Both the position numbers and the translations under genes were made by a program. Positions 32,753 to 43,501 of a stretch of 64,000 bases of DNA are shown piece after piece. The DNA is from Combretum micranthum (Eukaryota; Streptophyta; Magnoliopsida; Myrtales; Combretaceae). The notes under the pieces are model-generated. The model did not search any database. It saw only the letters and a list, made by a program, of their open reading frames with translations, and had not been told where the DNA came from. Within the stretch, counting starts at the first letter, position 1; each line of letters begins with the position of its first letter. The stretch is taken from positions 930,001 through 994,000 of the forward strand of contig JAMXBD010000397.1 of assembly GCA_024138025.1 (NCBI GenBank). The letters run 5' to 3'.

Positions 32753-34246
32753 TGTAAAGCCCCGAAAATTTCATAATTCTTAAATATAATCTTAGAAACC
32801 TAATATCAAAATACAAATCCCGAAAATCAACTCAAGATAAATACCCAATTCTAGACTGAGTCAAAACATTGGAAACGAAACCCTAAAAATCGAATCAAGT
32901 TAAAACTTAGTTCCAAATAAAGATAAAGAACGAGCTTTCTGGATCTTGAGAAAACGAGCACCCTTGAAAAAAATATAAAATCCAACTACGGGTATAATCA
33001 ACGTCCGTACGCCAATTAAATAATCTACCCAATTCCTAAAATGCGAATCGAAACGATAGATCCAAATACCGCTTAACAACGAAAGGATAAAATCCTAAAT
33101 CCTTCGTATAATATTTTAGAATCACAAATTCCAAATTTTCACCAAAAGTCAAACTGAGTCAACTCATAACCCTATACTTGGTTAAACTATCCCGAGGACT
33201 AAAATCTATTAAATAATGACAAATAAAAATAAGATAAAACATAGATGTCAAACTAAAAATATAAAACGATCAAAACTCGAAAATTATACGATCTTACGAA
33301 TATCCTGACGAAAACAGAAGTCAAGCCGGAACCTTAAGGACAACAAAACCCATAACGAACCCTAGTGTTTAAGACCCGGCAATCCCGCATTTTCAAACCC
33401 TAGAAAACAAAATTAAGTTAATGGCCTAAAATAGCTCGTAATAATATAGGGTAACATAAAAATATCAGATTAACGAATTTCGAGTGTCCTTCGGACTCAA
33501 ACGGATCAGTGCTCAAAAAGCGTGTCCCGGAGCTCAGAATATTAAAAATATTCCGTTTATACCAATAGACTTGTAAAAATATAAGGATTCCAAAAATATC
33601 AGTTTTAGAATTTTTCGGTAGCTAAAAATTACAGATATCGCATTATTACGCGTATTTTTATTACTACCGGTACTTTAATTGTCCAGTCTACTATTCATAG
33701 TACTTTTTTACTATTCATTACTATTTCACTATCTTTACTTTTTCTTACACCTATTTCTTACATCTACATACCTATTTTCTTACTTTTTTTCATTTCCAAT
33801 ACAACTTTATTCACATCAACTTTACACATTACTTCTTTATTACACAAAACAAATTAAAATAAATCAATTCCCACTCCCCATAAAGCAAACCGGTGCCCCC
33901 CCATATCTCTTCCAACAATTTATTTTTCCTTTTCAAATTATTTTATTACATCCAAAATTCACTCCGAAAATTCTATAAATACCCAATTCCTCTTCCATTA
34001 TTTCACACAATTCATTTCACTACCAAAACTCTATCAAAATTTCTACACAAACACTCTCCATAAATTTTTCCTCTACCAAAACTCTCTTTCACCAAATACT
34101 CACAAGAATTTCCCTTTATACGATACAACTACCATTTCTCCATAACCACATAATCATACATTCACTATCATCTTCATACCACACAAATACCTTAGGTAAA
34201 AATTTCTTTCAACCATTTATCTAATCATGTCATGTAACTTAACATG
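32753..34246 (+). repeat. 3' LTR of H, first part, interrupted by the array
   Basis: It begins TGTAAAGCCCCG and matches the 5' LTR of H to 33633. It continues with sequence homologous, in opposite orientation, to the chromovirus LTRs (ACTACCGGTACTTTAATTG, CTATTCATAGTAC repeats, promoter region). At AACTTAACATG (34246) it is cut by LTR1 of the array. The remainder should follow the array outside the window. Confidence 0.88.
33973..33983 (+). promoter_or_regulatory. TATA box in 3' LTR of H
   Basis: CTATAAATACC followed by CAATTCCTCTTCC. It corresponds to the motif of the chromovirus LTRs and is absent from the shortened 5' LTR of H. Confidence 0.65.
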
Positions 34247-37200
34247 TGTCACGCCCCAGCGGGTACCCTAAACGTGACAGCCCGCCGTACGCAATATTAA
34301 AACTTAAGAATGACTACCTCAGTCACTCGAAAGCTTTCATATCGGTACAAAGCGTACATCCACAACAAAGGGAGACCGGTGGAGTAATGCATTTTAAGAC
34401 ATTGGCAGCGGAACATGCAAAATAACATTAATATATATTTCATTGAAATAAAAGTCTTACAACTTCTAAGGGGCATTCCCCCGATAATTTCATAATAATC
34501 ATGGTCTTGCTAAGATAAGCAACAAAGCTAGAAGATTTTAGAAGAAATCTACTCTAATACTATGAAATAGAATTCCTCCAAAAGCTTCCCAAAATAAAAT
34601 TCTACCCGTGGTCAAGATGGTCTCGGGTGCAAAAAGATAAACCTGCAAGGTCAAAAGTCTGTAGGAGTATAAGCATTACTAGCTTAGTGAGATATTCCTT
34701 ACGCGAAAGTACTCATAACAAACAATCAACCAAGTTTATTAATCAAGCATATGAATGCAATAACCATATGATCAAACATTACATACGACTATCCGGTTTC
34801 GTATGTTTGATGGATTTACCCCTCCATCGGAGGTTAGGGAATGCTTTGAACTAGGTCCCGAACGACCTCCTGAAAGTTGCGCGCGTCTTGGGGTTCCAAC
34901 GAACCGTACTACTAGTCCTCGGGCTTTCCTTACCCAAAGCGATCGATCCGGCTCGGCTACACCTTGAGACCGTATTCCCCGAACGTCCTAACTCTCAAGA
35001 TTGTAGCAAGGCAGCTTACCTTTCCGGTCCCACGCTGAGGAGTAGTAGCAAAATTTCGAAATGATATTCTAAGTGATATGCATGAGCAATTTATTATATG
35101 GGGATTCCGATATGACATTAAATTATTTAAAGCGATCAAACAATATTCGCACACATAACAAATACATACATGGAGACATTTATATCAATCACAAATCGGG
35201 TTCCGATATACTTTATTGTCCATTGATCTCACACAACGAATCACATACATAATTCCCATGATATCCCACATGCATATCAATTTTATCTTTTCCTAACATC
35301 TAGTGCTCTATTCTACAAGCACATGCGCGAATACATAAGCGTAAAGGAAACTCACTCGTCCATTGCTTTCTTCTAGGAGTCGAAGTAATCCTCTGGGAAG
35401 GGAAGATCTTCGTCCTCGACACCTAAACCAAAAGAAATACCCGACATGAGTATTTCATCCACGATCTATCGAACTCTATAATTCAATCTTATTGAATTCG
35501 TCAAAAATCGTATGAATGGAAATTCCAATTTAAAATGGCCATAACTTGCTCATTTTAACTCGGAATTTCGCATATTATATATCGATTTCTACCTACTCGA
35601 AAGATCTATCTATTTCTAAGGTTATTTATCAAAAGAAGTTATTTAGGCCTTGGAATAGTAGCGTACAGATTTGATACGAATTTTCCAAACTTCAAAACTA
35701 GAGTTTTCAAACTTTACTTCACTCAAGGGCTTTTGTACAAAAATATAGATACATTATATGGTTGAAAGAAAATCCCTTGAATACATATATACTCAAACCA
35801 TATGCATGAATTTGGTGGTGTTGTCTCAACAATGTTCTTGTGGTACAATATGTTTTGAAAGTGTGATAAGCTTAAGTTTTGTAAAAAAAAAAAAAAAAGT
35901 TTTGTTAAGAAATTTCTTATTTTACTAAAAGTGAGCATCTCCTTCTTTTAATTCTTTTTCTTAAATAAAATTAATTTTAATCTTTTTAAATTCCTACTAC
36001 TTTATTTCTAATGTTTTGGAAAACATAGTTTTTCTAAATACTTCATGGGTATATGTTCTATAGCTTTTCTTAGATCCACTTTAAAAGAAATGATCTTTAT
36101 AAGTAAATTTTTGAAAACTTATCTAGACTTTAGTATTTAAAATGTTGGTAGAAAATTTTGATAAATGTGTTTAAGAAAACTTTTGGTTGAGTAAGGAATG
36201 TTTAAAGAAACTTTCTTATTTTATTTGTTTGAAAGAAGAGTTTGTAATAACTTTATGTATTTCTTGATAAAATCTCATATAGTGTTATTACTAAAACTTG
36301 AGCTAAACTTGTCTAGCTTTAGAAAAATATTTGTTAAGATAAAACTTTAAGTCTTTATGGAAAAATAATTTCTTATGAGATAAAATTTATTTTTGAGGAG
36401 GGTTCTTACTTTCTATTACTAAAGGAAGCTCATTTTCATTATGGTTGAGACAATATCACATATTCATGTATGAATGAGGATAAAATAAAACCAACATAAT
36501 AAGATAAACAAAATATATAAGAGCATAAAAGTAAAGTCAAGTATTGGGAACCTTAGCTTCATCAAGGTATCCCGGGACTAAGAATAGACTAGTCCTCAAA
36601 GAAAAGAAAAGCAAAGAAATAAAATTATTTTGACTTGATATGGACAAGTCTAAGACTAGAAAGACTAGTCTTAATATTTGCATAAAACAAGTAAATAAAT
36701 AAATTGCAAGACTTGAAATTAAATAACAAGTGAGCTATATGCTCTAAATAAATATATATAATATATATATAAGTTAGGTTAGAAACATAATAACAATATC
36801 AACATAATAGTAACATAAAGAAAATAAGAACATGAACAAAAACAAAACATGAATAAATTGTTGCTTCTTTAACTCAATGAGTCTAAGAAACATACACTAA
36901 ACTCATGTTAAGTTATATGAACATGATGAGTAAATAAGAAATTTTTACCTAAAGTTTATGTGTTGGTTGAAGAAGAAAAGAATGGGTTGTAATATTATGT
37001 GGGAATGGATTTTCTAAGGAAGAGAGAGAACTTGAGAGAGATTTGGGAGAGGAATTTTGTGGAGTGATTTTGGGAGAGTTTTGGTATGAATTTTGTTGTG
37101 TGAAAGAATGGAAGAGAAGGGGGTATTTATAGATTTTTGGAGTGGAAATTAGATGTAATTAAATAATTTGAAAAAGAAAATAAAATTGATGTGATTAAAG

Positions 37201-37753
37201 AAGTAATGTGTAAAGTGTGATGTGACTAAAGTTGTATGGGGAAGGTAAATTGTAAGATATAGGTATGGTAGAGTGTAAGAAAAGTAGAAATAGGTGAATA
37301 GTAATGAATAGTAGAAAAGTACTATGAATAGTAGACTAGACAATTAAAATACCGGTAGTAAAGAAAATACGCGTAAAAGTCCTATATCTGTTATTTTTAG
37401 ATACCGAAAAATTCTAAAACTGATATTTTTGAAAACCTTATATTTTTACGAATCTATTGGTGTTGTCGGAATATTTTTGCTATCCGGTGCTCCGGGGCAC
37501 GGTTTTTGAAAACTGATCCCGATCGGATCCAAGGACACTAGAAAAATTCAAATCTGATATTTTTAGGCTTCCCTATATTATTACGAACCATAATCCACAA
37601 TTATTTCAATTTCGTTTTCTAGGGTTTAAGAATACGGGATTGCCGGATCTAGATTCACTAGACTAAACATAGAACTAGGTTAATTTTAGGGTTTCGTTTC
37701 AACTTCCGGTTCTTAGGGTTTACTAATATTATCGAAAAATCTAGGGGCTTACA
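34247..37753 (-). repeat. LTR1 of the array (3' LTR of E2)
   Basis: 3507 bp, TG...CA. It has a run of 16 A at 35883-35898, shared with LTR2, where LTR3 and LTR4 have 9-10 A followed by TTA. Confidence 0.95.
37122..37132 (-). promoter_or_regulatory. TATA box in LTR1
   Basis: CTATAAATACC on the minus strand, as in the E1 3' LTR. Confidence 0.65.
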
Positions 37754-37766
37754 ACCTACCCTCCTT
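37754..37766 (-). other. Polypurine tract of E2
   Basis: AAGGAGGGTAGGT on the minus strand, adjoining LTR1. Confidence 0.9.
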
Positions 37767-37782
37767 AAAGAAAGTTTTGTCC

Positions 37783-40700
37783 TCAAAACTTGGCTATCGT
37801 ACCTGATTCCTCAAAAGATTCGGATATTTGCGTCGGATCTCATCCTCGGCTTCCCAAGTTGCCTCCTCATGGGTGTGATTCCTCCAGAGGACTTTGACAT
37901 ATTTGATCTCTTTTCGAAGCTTTTGGACTTTTCTATCCAAAATCTGTACCGGGTGTTCCTCATAAGTGAGGTTCTCCTTTAGCAACACTGGCTAACTCTA
38001 CTACTCGTCTGGATCTGCTACATGCTTGCGTAAGACCGATACATGAAACACGTTGTGTACACCTGACAGGTTTGGCGGCAAGGCTAGGCGATAGGCTAGA
38101 TCTCCCACTCGTTCAAGCACTTCAAAAGGTCCAATGTACCGTGGGCTCAACTTTCCTTGTGAGCGTACCCGATGTATACTCTTGATTGGATTTATCTTTA
38201 AGTATACATGGTCTCCTACTTGAAATTCGAGAACTCGCCTTTTCTGATCTGCCCAGCTTTTCTGTCTATCTTGGGCCTCTTTCATTCGCCGTCGGATTAT
38301 CCTTACTTTGTCTGCTGCATCTTGTACCAAATCTGGTCCAATAGCAAGCTTTTCCACATCATCCCAAAACAGAGGCGATCTACAGCGTCGCCCGTACAAA
38401 GCTTCATATGGCGGCATTTGTATGGTAGAGTGGTAGCTGTTGTTGTAGGCAAACTCTATGCGGCAAATGAGCATCCCAGCTTCCTTTGAATTCCATAACA
38501 CAAGCACGCAACATGTCTTCCAAGGTTTGGATCGTCCGTTCCGATTGTCCATCGGTTTGGGGGTGATAAGCCGTGCTAAAGTGCAACTTTGTCCCCATAA
38601 ACCTTTGTAAACTCATCCAAAACTTGGATACGAATCTGGGATCTCGATCTGACACAATCCCGGCAGGTACTCCATGTAAACGTACTATTTCCCTTATGTA
38701 AAGCTTGGCTAGCTTGTCCATCGAGTACGTCATGTTGATTGGTATGAAATGAGCCGATTTGGTCAAGCGATCTACCACGACCCATATGGCATCATACCCT
38801 GCCGATGTCCTTGGTAGTCCACACACGAAATCCATCGAGATTTGATCCCACTTCCACTCAGGTATCGGCAAGGGCTTTAGCAATCCTCCCGGCCTTTGAT
38901 GTTCCACCTTTACTTGTTGACAAGTTGGGCACTTCATCACAAAATCAGCTACATCCCGTTTCATCCCATTCCACCAAAAGTGGCTCTTAAGATCTTGATA
39001 CATCTTAGTTCCTCCTGGATGTACTGTGTATCCTGAGTTATGAGCTTCACTCATGATTTCTTTTCTCATATCCTCATCATCCGGCACACATAACCTTCCC
39101 TTCATCCTCACTACATCTCTCATCTATGGTGAAATCAGTATACTTCTCCGCTTGCTTCCCGTTTGATCCTTTGTATGACTTCATCATATCGTTGAGCTTC
39201 TTTATTCGTTCCACAAGGGTTGGTTCCATCACCAAGCTAGATATTTCCACCTCCACATCTCCTCCTATGAATTCGATACTCAGCCTTTCGAATTCTTTAC
39301 CAACTCCTTTTGGTCAGTCAACAAAGCGGCAACTTCCTCATGATTCTTCCGACTTAAGGCATCCGCGACGGCATTAACTTTTCCTGGACAATAGTTGATT
39401 CCAAGATCATAGTCCTTTATAAGCTCTAACCATCTCCGTTGCCTCATATTCAACTCCTTCTGAGTGAATAGGTACTTGAGGCTCTTGTGATCCGTATATA
39501 TTTCGCATCTTTGTCCATACAAGTGATGCCTCCATATCTTGAGTGCGAAAACAACGGCAGCTAGCTCCAAGTCATGCGTCGGATAATTCTGCTCATGCGG
39601 TCTCAACTGTCGCGAAGCATAAGCAATCACTTTTCCTTCTTGCATTAGCACACATCCAAGACCATTTCTTGATGCGTCGCTATGCACCGTGTAAGGCTTC
39701 TCAGGGTTTGGCAAAACGAGTATTGGTGCGGATACAAGCTTTTGCTTGAGCTCTTGGAAACTCTTTTCTCTTTTATCGGTCCAGATGAACTTCTCATTCT
39801 TTTGAGTAAGTTGCGTTAACGGCTTGGCTATAGTCGAGAAATTCTTTACAAACTTTCGATAATAGCCAGCTAGTCCAAGAAAGCTTCTTACTTCTGTTAC
39901 CGTCTTCGGTTGTTTCCACTCCATCACTGCTTTAATCTTTTCAGGATCAACCGATATACCACTTCCTGAAACAACATGTCCTAAAAAGGATATCTTATCC
40001 AACCAAAAGTCACATTTCGACAATTTGGCATACAACTTATGTTCTCTCAACGTCCTAAGCGCCATACGGAGGTGTTCCTCATGTTCCTCTCGTGTGGTTG
40101 AGTAGACCAAAATGTCGTCGATGAAAACTATAACGCATTTATCCAAAAAGGGCTTATAGATTCGATTCATCAAGTCCATGAAAGCGGCAGGTGCATTTGT
40201 CAATCCAAAAGACATTACTAAGAACTCATAATGTCCATATCGAGTTCGAAAAGCAGTCTTTGGTACATCCTCCGCTTACTCTTAACTGATGGTATCCAGA
40301 CCTCAAGTCGATGCGTGAAAACACGCTGCTCCTTGCAATGATCAAAGAGATCATCAATCCGGGGTAATGGATACTTATTCTTGATTGTAACCTTATTCAA
40401 CTCCCGGTAATCGACACATAACCTCATGGATCCATCCTTTTTCTTAACGAACAAAACTGGTGCTCCCCATGGTGATACACTTGGGCGTATAAATCCTTGA
40501 TCCATAAGCTCTTGTAGTTGCTTCTTGAGTTCTTTCAACTCTACCGGTGCCATGCGGTATGGAGCTTTTGATATCGGCTCGGTATTTGGCATCAAGCTAA
40601 TCTCAAAATCGATCTCCCTCTTTGGTGGCAAACCGGGTAATTCCTCAGGAAACTCATTGACTATGGGTATATCCTCCACCTTTGGTCCTTCACCTTCTTC

Positions 40701-41146
40701 TTCTATAGCATTGATTTGTCGGTCAATCTCCTCCTCATCCGTCACCAACTCAAGCGAACTTAATCCTTGCCTCCTTACGACCGTGGATTCTCCTTTAAAC
40801 TTAATATCCTTCCCATTTACATCCTTAAAATTCACCTTCTTCTCTCGACAATCTACCGTGGCTTTAACATGGGTTAACCAACTCATTCCAAGAATTACTT
40901 CATACTTATTCATTTCCAACACGATCAAATCACTTGTCGTATGGTGTCCTTGGATCTCTAAAGGGCATTCCTTCAACATCTCTTGGGTGGTTACGACGCT
41001 ACCCGTGGGTGTCTTTATCTTAAAGCTGGTAGCGGTGGTGACTATAGGTAATCCACTCTTCTTAGCAAGGTTGGGGGTGATAAACGAATGGGTAGCTCCG
41101 GTATCAAACAAGGCGTAAGCGGTCTTGTTAGCTACTCGTATACTTC
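37783..41146 (-). pseudogene. pol: E2 pol: protease, RT, RNaseH, integrase, chromodomain; several frameshifts
   Basis: The protease [15 protein letters not shown] starts near 41111, followed by [11 protein letters not shown] (FIDDILVYS) and RNaseH ([15 protein letters not shown]) lie in 39280-40215. The integrase zinc finger (H of [20 protein letters not shown]) and core ([25 protein letters not shown]) lie in 38404-39123. The C-terminal block ([14 protein letters not shown]) and chromodomain ([17 protein letters not shown]) lie in 37783-38150. One- to two-base losses, for example near 38459, 39150, 39297 and 40275, break the frame. A 12-nt in-frame loss near 40650 removes the DVFP of the protease-RT linker. 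Confidence 0.93.
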
Positions 41147-41296
41147 CTGCGTTTAATACGCACTAGTTACTAACCATACTATACTTACCTAATTTTTCTA
41201 AAGCTTTAGGCTAAAGAGGTATAGGGATTCTATTGCGACAGATTAATAGCGTAAAAGATACTATAAACAAAACGAAAGCTTAAGGTTAAGGCTAAC
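41147..41296 (-). other. Candidate 150-nt intron between gag and pol of E2
   Basis: GTTGCAG|GTTAGCC at the end of gag and AACGCAG|GAAGTAT before protease. In the gag frame the interval has stops TAG, TAA, TAA, then two further TAG, so neither simple readthrough nor one frameshift can cross it. Joining the borders gives [20 protein letters not shown] in frame. Confidence 0.5.
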
Positions 41297-42678
41297 CTGC
41301 AACGAGTCCATGATCATAGCCTTCGTCTCCCTCCAAGGCAGCAAACTCGCATCCTTCCTCCTCATCATCTGCTTCCTCGCACATCCACTGGCCCTCTAGG
41401 TTGTAGACTCTCATTCCATGCATCGAGGTGCCAGAGCGGTTCCCATTCCCATTGCCATTGTTGGTTCTGACAAGGGCGGATCCTCCCGAGGTGTTGGATG
41501 ACCTCACAAGTGCATTTTTCCTCTTCGGGCATTCATTCGCAAAGTGCCCTGGCTGCTTGCACACATAGCAGACACTGGTGTTCTTCTTAGGACACTCCAA
41601 GATTTTATGATCCGGGCTGCCACAAAAGAAACACTTGTTTTGCAATTGTGGGCAAGACTTTGGATAATGCTTCCCTCGGCATTTCCAGCATGTGACATCT
41701 ACTTGGTTACCTCCCTTGATTGCTTCCACTTCCTTTGAAACTTCCAAAGGTCTTAAACCTTTTATTTTTGAACCCAAACTTGGTCCTTCATAGGCTTCCT
41801 TCCGAACACAAACACTTTCTTCTCCGGAGCTTTTGTTTTCATCTTTTTGCTTCTTCAATAATTCTAGCCTTTTCCACTAGCCCCTTAAAACTTTTAACAT
41901 CAAACTCCACCAAGCGAATCTTTAGTCTTCATTAACCCATTCAAGAAAACTTGTCTCTTTAGCTCCTCGCTGTGCTTATAAGAATCAGGAGCATACTGCA
42001 ACAAGCGACTGAATTCGGTTTCGTACTGCTCGATGGTTCTCCCTTTCTGAGTAATGTTAAAGAACTCAGCACTGAACCGAACTCTGAGACTCCCTGGAAA
42101 GTAGTTCTCCAAGAACTCTTCTCGAAACATATCCCACGTAACTGGAGCAGGCAATTCTCGCTTCTTCGACTCCCACCATATGCGAGCATTGAACTTCAAC
42201 ATGAATGTCCCAAAACTGACTCTTAGGTGGTGGGGTACTTCATAACCATCAAACGATCTCTCAATTTGGGCCAACCAATCTTCGGCCTCAGCTGGTTTTC
42301 CGAAGGTTCCATCAAAGTAGGTATTACTTTTGATGAAATTGGCGAGCAAGTTTTGATGTGATCTCGGCGGTGGTGGTGGTGGAAATGGTGCAGCATGTGA
42401 CTGTTCGCCGGGTGCTTCTACCGTAGCTTCAGGAGCATTCTGAGGTGGAGCAGGAGCGGGTTATTTTGATTTTGTTGCTGAATCAAAATAGCTAATAACT
42501 GGTTCATTTGTCCAATGGCAGCAGCAAAGTCGTTTTGCTGGTTCGGGGCAGGAGCAGGGTTATTCTCCGGTTGGTTACGTGGGGGTACTCCTCGTTCAGC
42601 TGGTACGTTGTTGGAATCTCTTTGTTCTCTATTCCTACGTCTTCTTGGACGGCTGTTTAATCGTTTAGATTTTAGTTT
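41292..42678 (-). pseudogene. gag: E2 Gag, frameshifted
   Basis: Same order as E1: Arg-rich start without ATG, Gln/Asn/Pro-rich stretch, capsid (42349-41900; SNTYFDGTFGKPAEAEDWLA, YFPGSLRVRFSAEF, RTIEQYETEFSRLLQYAPD), linker, then knuckles CWKCRGKHYPKSC, CFFCGSPDHKILEC and CYVCKQPGHFANEC, and acidic tail. The stop TAG at 41294-41292 lies just inside the candidate intron. Small deletions near 41930 and in the linker near 41700-41830 shift the frame. The first in-frame ATG is at 42507. Confidence 0.92.
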
Positions 42679-43481
42679 CTATTTTACGCTCTACACTCAC
42701 GTTTACGGAAATCACGGAAATCTCAAATATAAAGACCAAAATTTAAATCAAGGTACAAAACTTAAGGAAATAAATTGACAAAATAGGGATTGATAGGAGT
42801 TTAATAAGAAATTATGAAATTCAAATACAATTCAAAGAAATTACAAAGTAAGAAATCAAATTCATGCATGTTAATCATAAAAAGAGGGATAATATAATAA
42901 AACTAAAACAAAGGAATCTCATTATCAAGAAATCATTAGGTTACTTTTATTTGTTAAAAACTTAACTACATCTTTTGATTAGTTGCAATTTAATACTAAG
43001 GCGTTGCGTCTTGGGTGAATACGACGTCTTCTTCTCATCATGGCTCCTTACTTCTGTTCTCGATCCTTTTGTTGAGACTTGAGGGAATCTAGGGTTGGTT
43101 TCACCTTTTCTTGTCACCTTCGATCCGTTGATGGCGTCTGCGTGACTCGTTTCCGGCGTTACCTAAGGTTGGTTGTATAGTCTTTTACGTAAACGTATTT
43201 TCCTTTTTGTTTTAGAAAGCAAGTTAACTCTGTTCTCTTAGTAACTAAGGGTTGTGTTTTCTTAGAGCTTTAAAATGGTTTGGAAATCCTCCTATTCTTC
43301 TTAAGGGTATAAACTAGTCCTAGGGCCACTTACATATCTTAGGTATGGTCATAGAACATGTGGTTTCCCATACTTTCTATTATTCTAGGATTCATCCTAA
43401 AACTCTTATGGCTTAATCTTAAACTTATCCTATTCTTAAGACTTCTATTTCTAACTTACTGTTGCTTTCCCTAATCTTGAT
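42679..43481 (-). other. E2 leader, no gene apart from the small Arg-rich ORF
   Basis: AT-rich leader between primer site and gag, close in sequence to the leaders of E1, E3 and E4. Confidence 0.6.
42979..43041 (-). CDS. 20-codon Arg-rich leader ORF (E2)
   Basis: Product MMRRRRRIHPRRNALVLNCN, differing from the E1 copy at one residue (C for R at position 19). Same position in the leader. Function unknown; see the E1 copy for alternatives. Confidence 0.35.
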   Translation of the reverse strand: MMRRRRRIHPRRNALVLNCN

Positions 43482-43493
43482 GCTCTGATACCA
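43482..43493 (-). other. Primer binding site of E2
   Basis: TGGTATCAGAGC on the minus strand, 8 nt from LTR2. Confidence 0.93.
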
Positions 43494-43501
43494 ACTTAAA
43501 C

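Larger units (their letters stand above)
1402..34246 (+). mobile_element. Element H: gag-only non-autonomous Ty3/gypsy LTR retrotransposon, with nested insertions
   Basis: H has a plus-strand 5' LTR (1402-3021), a primer binding site for tRNA-iMet (3030), two successive Gag-like coding modules, a polypurine tract (32740-32752) and a 3' LTR from 32753. There is no trace of protease, RT, RNaseH or integrase. Its ends, primer site, polypurine tract and Gag resemble the chromoviruses E1-E4, so it presumably depended on their enzymes. It matches the known plant class of terminal-repeat elements that keep only a GAG domain. E1 (4159-30003) interrupts its body and the E2-E4 array interrupts its 3' LTR at 34246, so its right end lies outside the window. 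Three in-frame stops, a frameshift and a shortened 5' LTR show it is dead. Confidence 0.8.

Noticed and set aside
33679..33978. 99-codon frame rich in Leu, Phe, Ser and Tyr in the 3' LTR of H
   Set aside because: It overlaps the promoter region of the LTR and reflects T/C-rich composition; no homologous frame is kept in the other LTRs.
41180..41190. Alternative donor AG|GTAAGTAT inside the E2 gag-pol interval
   Set aside because: It is a better consensus donor than the one proposed, but E1, E3 and E4 lack the GT, and using it would leave the gag stop in place.
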